Both the position numbers and the translations under genes were made by a program. From Thiotrichales bacterium (GTDB lineage: Bacteria > Pseudomonadota > Gammaproteobacteria > JAAZVR01), in assembly GCA_018623305.1 (NCBI GenBank), contig JAAZVR010000025.1:1-10673 (forward strand): a DNA stretch of 10,673 nt, written 5' to 3'. A model generated the notes under the pieces. That model made no database searches. It saw only the letters and a program-made list of their open reading frames with translations, and was not told the origin of the DNA. Of the stretch, positions 6,004 to 10,673 are shown piece by piece (position 1 is the first letter of the stretch; each line of letters opens with the position of its first letter).

Positions 6004-6012
6004 TGCTATAAT
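6004..6012 (+). promoter_or_regulatory. glnS promoter, extended -10 type
   Basis: TG-C-TATAAT at 6004-6012 is a perfect -10 with the TGn extension. The -35 position (about 5984-5989) is poor and adjoins the -35 box of the divergent tRNA-Ala promoter. The extended -10 would explain activity without a good -35. The transcript would begin near 6019 with a leader of about 30 bases. Confidence 0.65.
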
Positions 6013-6049
6013 TCTCGGATTAAGAATTTATGGATAAGAGAACCTGTCA

Positions 6050-7717
6050 ATGAGCGATACGCCAGTCGAAAAACCTGTCAATTTCATTCGTAACATCATC
6101 GATGCTGATTTAGCAGAAAACAAGCACGATTCAATTCACACGCGTTTCCCGCCAGAACCCAATGGCTACCTTCATATTGGTCACGCGAAATCAATTTGCT
6201 TGAACTTTGGTTTGGCGCAAGATTACAAAGGCCAATGTAACCTGCGTTTTGATGATACCAACCCAACGAAAGAAGACATGGAATACGTTGAGTCAATTAA
6301 AAAAGACGTGCAATGGTTGGGCTTTGATTGGTCTGGCGATATTTGCTATTCATCAAACTATTTTGACAAGTTCTATCAATATGCAATGGAACTAATCGAC
6401 AAAGGCTTAGCGTATGTGTGTTTCCTCAATGCTGAAGAAACACGCGAATATCGCGGCACATTGAAAGAAGCGGGTAAAAACTCTCCGTATCGAGACACCA
6501 CACCAGAAGAAAACCGCGCTTTGTTTGAAAAAATGAAAGCAGGCGAATTCGAAGAAGGCAAATGTGTATTGCGTGCCAAAATTGATATGGCTTCGCCAGT
6601 GATGTGTATGCGCGACCCAGCGTTGTACCGAATTCGATTCGCACACCACCACCAAACAGGCGATGCGTGGTGCATTTACCCAATGTATGATTTCGCACAT
6701 TGTATTTCGGATGCGATTGAAGGCATTACGCACTCATTGTGTACTCTGGAGTTCCAAGACAACCGTCGTTTGTACGACTGGTTTTTGGATCACCTTGAAG
6801 ACTTCAACAAACCTGATCGCCCACATCAGTACGAGTTCTCTCGTTTGAATTTGGAATACACCATGATGTCGAAGCGTAAGCTGCATCAATTGGTGGATGA
6901 CAAACTGGTCGAAGGTTGGGATGACCCTCGAATGCCTACGATTTCAGGCATGCGTCGTCGAGGTTACTCACCTGCATCCATTCGCGACTTTGCCGAACGC
7001 GTAGGTATTTCAAAAGTGGATAGCATGACTGATATGGCGATTTTAGAAGCCGCAGTGCGTGATGATTTAAATGTGAATGCCCCACGTACCATGGGCGTGA
7101 TCGACCCGATTAAAGTCATCATCGAAAACTACCCTGAAAACGGCTCCATTGAAACCATCGATGCACCTGTTCACCCTCAAAATGAATCAATGGGCACTCG
7201 TCAAATTCATTTTGGCCGTGAGATTTACATCGATCGCGCAGACTTTGAAGAAGTCAAACCGAACAAAAAGTTCCAACGCTTAGCGATTGATAAAGAAGTG
7301 CGTTTACGTAACGCTTACATCATCAACGGTACACGTTGCGACAAAGATGCAGATGGCAACATCACTACGATTTATGCAACCTACGATCCTGATACTTTGG
7401 GCAAAAACCCTGAAGATGGTCGCAAAGTAAAAGGCGTAATTCATTTTGTGGAAGCCAGTAAAGCGGTGCCAGCAGAATTCCGTTTGTACGATCGTTTATT
7501 CACGGTTGAAAACCCAGCGAAGGAAGATGATTTTGAAGCGGTGTTAAACCCGAATTCATTAGAGATCAAACACGGTTTTGTTGAACCCGCTCTAACACAA
7601 GCGACACCTGAACAAGGCTATCAATTTGAACGTGAAGGTTACTTCTGTCGTGATAATAAAGCCGATACTTTGGTGTTTAACAAAACGGTTGGCCTTAGAG
7701 AAGTTTGGAATAAATAA
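6050..7717 (+). CDS. glnS: Glutaminyl-tRNA synthetase
   Basis: This cytosolic class I aminoacyl-tRNA synthetase charges tRNA-Gln with glutamine using ATP. At 555 residues it matches E. coli GlnS (554). The catalytic domain opens with RFPPEPNGYLHIGHAKSI, whose HIGH motif is at residues 42-45. The KMSKS-equivalent is M273-S-K-R-K. The connecting acceptor-binding region lies between these motifs, and the C-terminal third (from about 340) has the two beta-barrel anticodon-binding domains. The ATG at 6050 gives the expected N-terminus MSDTPVEKPVNFIRNIID; AAGAGA (6036-6041) is a modest ribosome binding site. It is a single-gene unit with its own promoter and a strong terminator. A direct GlnRS implies glutamine can be charged without the GatCAB route. 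Confidence 0.98.
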   Translation: MSDTPVEKPVNFIRNIIDADLAENKHDSIHTRFPPEPNGYLHIGHAKSICLNFGLAQDYKGQCNLRFDDTNPTKEDMEYVESIKKDVQWLGFDWSGDICYSSNYFDKFYQYAMELIDKGLAYVCFLNAEETREYRGTLKEAGKNSPYRDTTPEENRALFEKMKAGEFEEGKCVLRAKIDMASPVMCMRDPALYRIRFAHHHQTGDAWCIYPMYDFAHCISDAIEGITHSLCTLEFQDNRRLYDWFLDHLEDFNKPDRPHQYEFSRLNLEYTMMSKRKLHQLVDDKLVEGWDDPRMPTISGMRRRGYSPASIRDFAERVGISKVDSMTDMAILEAAVRDDLNVNAPRTMGVIDPIKVIIENYPENGSIETIDAPVHPQNESMGTRQIHFGREIYIDRADFEEVKPNKKFQRLAIDKEVRLRNAYIINGTRCDKDADGNITTIYATYDPDTLGKNPEDGRKVKGVIHFVEASKAVPAEFRLYDRLFTVENPAKEDDFEAVLNPNSLEIKHGFVEPALTQATPEQGYQFEREGYFCRDNKADTLVFNKTVGLREVWNK

Positions 7718-7734
7718 TCCTCACCTTTATCGTT

Positions 7735-7764
7735 AAGCCCGCACTTCATCCTGCGGGCTTTTTT
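7735..7764 (+). terminator. Rho-independent terminator of glnS
   Basis: The 9-base-pair stem AAGCCCGCA (7735-7743) with TGCGGGCTT (7752-7760) has an 8-base loop and leads into six T residues (7759-7764). It begins 17 bases after the glnS stop. The convergent nitroreductase gene ends at 7773. The stem lacks a T run in that direction, so it is mainly a plus-strand terminator. Confidence 0.92.
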
Positions 7765-7772
7765 GTATGGAT

Positions 7773-8324
7773 TTAAAACACCGATCCTGAAACAATGTCT
7801 TGCAAAGGCTTACGAACTCTTTCAGGTTGTTCCATCGTTTCGACTTCATAGCCAATTGCTAAGGCCGTCAAAGGCACTAAACCATCTTCAACTTCAAATA
7901 ATTCCAATACTTTATCTGGCAAAATTCCGCCCATTTGATGGACTGATAGGCCTCGATTTGTAGCCTCTAACGTCATAAATGCCGAAGCCGCGCCTAAGTC
8001 ATGAATAGCTGTCCCATTTGGTTCGCCATTAAATTCATAATGTGTTTTGTAAAGACCAATCATCAACACGGGAGCGTTTTGCGCCCATTGCTGATTGGGC
8101 TCGACTAAACAATTCAACACCTTGTCCCAGGCACCATCGTCCTCATCTCGAATACCCAGAATGTATCGCCAAGGCTGATCGTTATATGCCGACATCGCCC
8201 AACGCCCTGCTTCAAATATGGCTCTTAAATCTGCCTTTGACACCGCACAGTCAGAATCGTAATGATACGTACTTGAACGTTGCTTAAAGACATCCATTAC
8301 ATTGGCTTCAATTAGATTTTTCAT
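7773..8324 (-). CDS. Nitroreductase family FMN-dependent oxidoreductase
   Basis: The protein has 183 residues, a usual length for small single-domain members of this flavoprotein family, which work as dimers and reduce nitro compounds, quinones or similar acceptors with NAD(P)H. Family marks are R16-S-S near the N-terminus (FMN phosphate contact), AGRWAMSAYNDQPWRYI (39-55) corresponding to the usual A-x-R-x-A-x-S-x-x-N-x-Q-P-W block, and HDLGAASAFMTLEATNRGLSVHQMGG, the central helix region. The C-terminal ALAIGY strand is typical. The substrate cannot be told from sequence. It starts 3 bases after the pirin stop codon on the same strand, so the two are cotranscribed. The ribosome binding site is weak (GAGAG about 11 bases upstream), so expression may depend on coupling to pirin; M10 is a less likely alternative start. 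Confidence 0.88.
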   Translation of the reverse strand: MKNLIEANVMDVFKQRSSTYHYDSDCAVSKADLRAIFEAGRWAMSAYNDQPWRYILGIRDEDDGAWDKVLNCLVEPNQQWAQNAPVLMIGLYKTHYEFNGEPNGTAIHDLGAASAFMTLEATNRGLSVHQMGGILPDKVLELFEVEDGLVPLTALAIGYEVETMEQPERVRKPLQDIVSGSVF

Positions 8325-8327
8325 CGT

Positions 8328-9035
8328 TTATTGTCTCTCTTGAGGTAAATCAAATAACAAAACATCCGCCTGATCAAGGCCTTCTATTTCAATCAAACTT
8401 TCAGGGTAAATCGTAGCCGCATCTCCGCTTTTGCAGTCTCGACCATTAATTTTTGCCTGCCCTTGAGCAATATGGATATAGGCAATTCGATCATCACCCA
8501 AGTCATAGCTCAACACCACACCCTCCGAAATCAATGCGTTAAGAATCACGCCATCACTGTGAATCGCCAGAGACCCTTCTCGACCATCGGGTGACACCAA
8601 GGTTTTCCATTGATTTTGTCTAGAATCATCCAGTTCCAAACTTTGATATTGCGGCTCAACATCCTGTTTGTTTGGCAACATCCAAATTTGTAAAAGGTGC
8701 GTTTCGTTGACTTCAGAAGGATTGAACTCCGAATGGGTAATGCCCGACCCCGCGGACATATGCTGGATTTCACCCTGGCGAATCGTACTTCCATTGCCCA
8801 TACTGTCTTTGTGCGCCAACTCACCTTTCAATACATAGGTAATGATTTCCATATTATCGTGCGGATGTGTTGCGAAACCGCCGCCTGCGGCAATCACATC
8901 ATCATTAATCACTCGCAACACGGAAACATTCATATGATTTCGGTCAAAATATTGCCCGAATGAAAATGAATGCGCGCTTTTCAGCCAGTCTATTTCGACA
9001 TGGCCTCGTTCCTCTGCAGGTCTAAAAATAACCAT
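8328..9035 (-). CDS. Pirin family protein (YhhW-like, possible quercetin 2,3-dioxygenase)
   Basis: This is a bicupin of about 235 residues, close in length and sequence to E. coli YhhW, a pirin with quercetinase activity in vitro. The metal ligands of the N-terminal cupin are all present: H57 and H59 in THPHDNMEI, H101 and E103 in GITHSEFNP (numbering from the second ATG). The block LAHKDSMGNGS is the family hallmark. The C-terminal cupin (about 135-235) ends with VLLFDLP, as in YhhW. Two adjacent ATGs exist, at 9038 and 9035. I prefer 9035 because AGGAGG (9047-9042) then has a 6-base spacer rather than 3, and residue numbers match YhhW. It is the first gene of a unit with the nitroreductase and is divergent from a LysR regulator. 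The natural substrate is unknown. Confidence 0.92.
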   Translation of the reverse strand: MVIFRPAEERGHVEIDWLKSAHSFSFGQYFDRNHMNVSVLRVINDDVIAAGGGFATHPHDNMEIITYVLKGELAHKDSMGNGSTIRQGEIQHMSAGSGITHSEFNPSEVNETHLLQIWMLPNKQDVEPQYQSLELDDSRQNQWKTLVSPDGREGSLAIHSDGVILNALISEGVVLSYDLGDDRIAYIHIAQGQAKINGRDCKSGDAATIYPESLIEIEGLDQADVLLFDLPQERQ

Positions 9036-9045
9036 CATAGGCCTC

Positions 9046-9066
9046 CTGTTTCTAATTACTAAACAG
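9046..9066. promoter_or_regulatory. Candidate LysR operator between pirin and lysR-type gene
   Basis: CTGTTT (9046-9051) and AAACAG (9061-9066) form a dyad with 9 bases between the arms, and the inner TAATTA is nearly centred. It satisfies the T-N11-A rule of LysR-type sites (T9050, A9062). It adjoins the pirin ribosome binding site and lies at the predicted pirin transcription start, which would suit repression of pirin. A weak pirin promoter can be drawn on the minus strand: TTGGCT (9101-9096), 16 bases, TATTTT (9079-9074). Confidence 0.4.
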
Positions 9067-9124
9067 TATCGCTAAAATAAAAAATGAAATAAACTAGCCA
9101 ATATAAAAACAACTCTTTCACAAA

Positions 9125-10000
9125 ATGAAACAATATTCTTTTGCCAATTTAGAACTTTTTTGTGCAATTGTCGAGGCGGGCAGCTTTCAAGCGACCGCAG
9201 ACCGACTGGCGCTCAGCACCCCCAGCGTGAGCCGAAAGCTTGCTCATTTAGAATCGTGTTTAGGCGTTCGACTGCTCAATCGTTCCACACGAAAGCTGAG
9301 CCTAACGGAAGCAGGCCAGCAATTTCTAATCGATGCTCAGCACATTCTGAACGCTGCGGATGAAGCGGAAAATAAACTTCAGTCCAACGCAACCGAACTG
9401 CAAGGCGTTTTGAAAATTGCCGCACCGTTAAGTTTTGGCATTGAAGTGCTTTCGAAACATTTACCCGAGTTCATTAAGCAACACCCCAAACTTGAAATCA
9501 AAATCCAACTGGAAGACCACATCACGGATTTATACGCAGAGGGTATTGATGTAGCTTTAAGAATCGGTGAATTAGAAAATTCAAACCTAATCGCGCAAAA
9601 AATCTGTGATTATCGAAAAATTGCCTGTGCTTCACCTGAATATGTAACCCAACAAGGCAGTATTCACAATGAAACCGACTTAAAACATCACAAACTGCTG
9701 CACTACGACCTCATCAGCCTAAAAGATGAGTGGAAAACCGAATCAAATCTCAATTTAGATGTGGTGTTTTCATGCAACAACGGTGAAATGCTCTTAGCAA
9801 TGGCCAAGCAAGGCCTTGGCATCACTCTGTTACCTGAATTTATTTGCGCAAAGGCCTTAGAAACAGGGGAATTGGTTTCGCTTAATTTATATCCTCAACC
9901 CGAGCATCTCACCTTGCACGCATTACGCCCAAGCCGAAAATTTACGCCATTAAAAGTGAAGGCCTTGATTGAGTTTTTGAAAGAAAAATTAACGAATTGA
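9125..10000 (+). CDS. LysR-type transcriptional regulator
   Basis: The product is a 291-residue DNA-binding regulator of normal family length. The winged helix-turn-helix fills about residues 5-64, with AGSFQATADRLALSTPSVSRKLAHLE as the helix-turn-helix and LNRSTRKLSLTEAG as the wing, as in the CrgA/DmlR-like subgroup. A linker helix (about 65-88) leads to the periplasmic-binding-protein-like effector domain (about 90-289). It is divergent from the pirin-nitroreductase unit with 89 bases between start codons, the classic arrangement for a LysR regulator and its target. No ribosome binding site precedes the ATG. A TATAAA at 9102-9107 would place the transcript start only about 11 bases ahead, so translation may be nearly leaderless and expression low. 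The 3' end overlaps panC by 12 bases. The effector is unknown. Confidence 0.93.
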   Translation: MKQYSFANLELFCAIVEAGSFQATADRLALSTPSVSRKLAHLESCLGVRLLNRSTRKLSLTEAGQQFLIDAQHILNAADEAENKLQSNATELQGVLKIAAPLSFGIEVLSKHLPEFIKQHPKLEIKIQLEDHITDLYAEGIDVALRIGELENSNLIAQKICDYRKIACASPEYVTQQGSIHNETDLKHHKLLHYDLISLKDEWKTESNLNLDVVFSCNNGEMLLAMAKQGLGITLLPEFICAKALETGELVSLNLYPQPEHLTLHALRPSRKFTPLKVKALIEFLKEKLTN

Positions 10001-10673
10001 GAAATCGATATTATCGATTAAGCGCGCTTTACCCAAGCGCGCTGCGGCTAGCACCACAAAATCATGTGTGTCTTTTTGTGCCATGCGCAGAGTATTGGCA
10101 TCCCGAATCTCAATGTAATCAGGCTCAAAGCCTGCTTTGCTCAGTTGCTGATTGCCCAGCTCAATCAATCGATCGAAATCCGTAATAAGGCCTTCTTGAA
10201 GCGAGGTTTTTATCGTCTGTAAAGTCCGATACAATGCTGGCGCATTCGCTCGATTTTCATCCGTTAAATATTGATTGCGCGAACTCATTGCCAAACCGTC
10301 GGATTCACGCACTGTTTCACAGCCCACAATCTCCGTTGGCACATTTAAATCCGCCACAAATTTACGAATCACGGCTAACTGCTGAAAGTCCTTTTTACCA
10401 AAGAAGGCACGATCAGCCTGAACAATATTAAAAAGTTTGGTCACAACCGTCGCTACCCCATCAAAATGCCCAGGACGCGAACCGCCACAAGCACCTTCAC
10501 TCACAGCGGGTACAGATACATTCGTAAAATCGGCTTGCCCATTCGGGTACATTTCATTAACAGACGGCGCAAACACATACGCGCATTGTGTCGTCGATAA
10601 TTTTTCAATATCGGCAGCCAACGTTCGAGGATAAGCATCGAAATCTTCATTCGGACCGAACTGCAAGGGATTC
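9989..10673 (-). CDS. panC: Pantothenate synthetase, partial (N-terminus beyond window)
   Basis: PanC condenses pantoate with beta-alanine using ATP to form pantothenate, the precursor of coenzyme A. The visible part is the C-terminal 228 residues of a protein usually about 283 long. It begins inside the NPLQFGPNEDFDAYPRTL block, so the nucleotide-binding MGxLHxGH motif lies off the right edge. An internal TTG at 10666 is not a start, since conserved residues N-P precede it in frame. Recognisable blocks are VFAPSVNEMYPNG, GSRPGHFDGVATVVTKLFNIV, FGKKDFQQLAVIRKFV and the KMSKS-like MSSRNQYL; the end ARLGKARLIDN is typical. The stop codon (9991-9989) lies inside the convergent LysR gene, overlapping it by 12 bases, so there is no space for a terminator between them. 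Confidence 0.96.
   Translation of the reverse strand, partial: NPLQFGPNEDFDAYPRTLAADIEKLSTTQCAYVFAPSVNEMYPNGQADFTNVSVPAVSEGACGGSRPGHFDGVATVVTKLFNIVQADRAFFGKKDFQQLAVIRKFVADLNVPTEIVGCETVRESDGLAMSSRNQYLTDENRANAPALYRTLQTIKTSLQEGLITDFDRLIELGNQQLSKAGFEPDYIEIRDANTLRMAQKDTHDFVVLAAARLGKARLIDNIDFSIR

Noticed and set aside
6096..6733. Several overlapping antisense frames of 66-108 codons within glnS
   Set aside because: They lie wholly inside the strongly conserved glnS gene, have no ribosome binding sites and encode low-quality, Cys/Phe/His-rich sequence; they are frame shadows.
10664..10666. TTG as a start codon for panC
   Set aside because: In-frame residues N-P immediately upstream complete the conserved NPLQF block, so the gene continues past the window edge.
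1..10673. CRISPR array, insertion sequence, prophage or defence island
   Set aside because: No evenly spaced direct repeats, transposase, integrase, nuclease or toxin-antitoxin gene is visible; the window is dominated by housekeeping genes.

Overview
The window looks like ordinary chromosomal DNA of a gammaproteobacterium of moderate GC content. The evidence is the type of the housekeeping proteins: a short class I ketol-acid reductoisomerase, an IlvI/IlvH-type acetolactate synthase, a glutaminyl-tRNA synthetase of the E. coli length and layout, SelO and a YhhW-like pirin. A genus cannot be fixed from sequence reading alone. There is no transposase, phage gene, CRISPR array or toxin-antitoxin pair, and I found no unknown multi-gene system.

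Layout. Bases 1-321 (minus) hold the N-terminal part of pssA. A divergent promoter region follows, then a 61-residue, 44% lysine, histone-H1-like protein (525-710, plus) with its own terminator. The ilvI-ilvN-ilvC operon (4190 down to 929, minus) makes the common branched-chain amino acid precursors. It ends in a 107-bp nested palindrome abutting the ilvC stop codon, then a terminator. Upstream of ilvI, a roughly 200-nt leader is bracketed by a perfect 12-nt inverted repeat and holds a tiny Leu/Val-containing open frame. selO (4496-5857, plus) runs to within 3 bp of a convergent tRNA-Ala(GGC). That tRNA and glnS (6050-7717, plus) are driven by back-to-back promoters whose -35 regions touch. 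After the glnS terminator, a two-gene minus-strand unit (pirin, then nitroreductase) is divergent from a LysR regulator, with a dyad operator candidate between them. The LysR gene overlaps the end of panC tail to tail; panC runs off the right edge.

How the genes work together. IlvI and IlvN form acetolactate synthase and IlvC performs the next step. PanC condenses pantoate, which derives from the ketoisovalerate of the same pathway, but it lies in another transcription unit. The LysR, pirin and nitroreductase genes form a probable self-contained regulated module of unknown substrate.

The observations most worth following are non-coding: the structured ilvI leader, the concentric palindrome after ilvC, and an apparent excess of the palindrome AAGGCCTT. 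Among proteins, the small lysine-rich one is the least understood.
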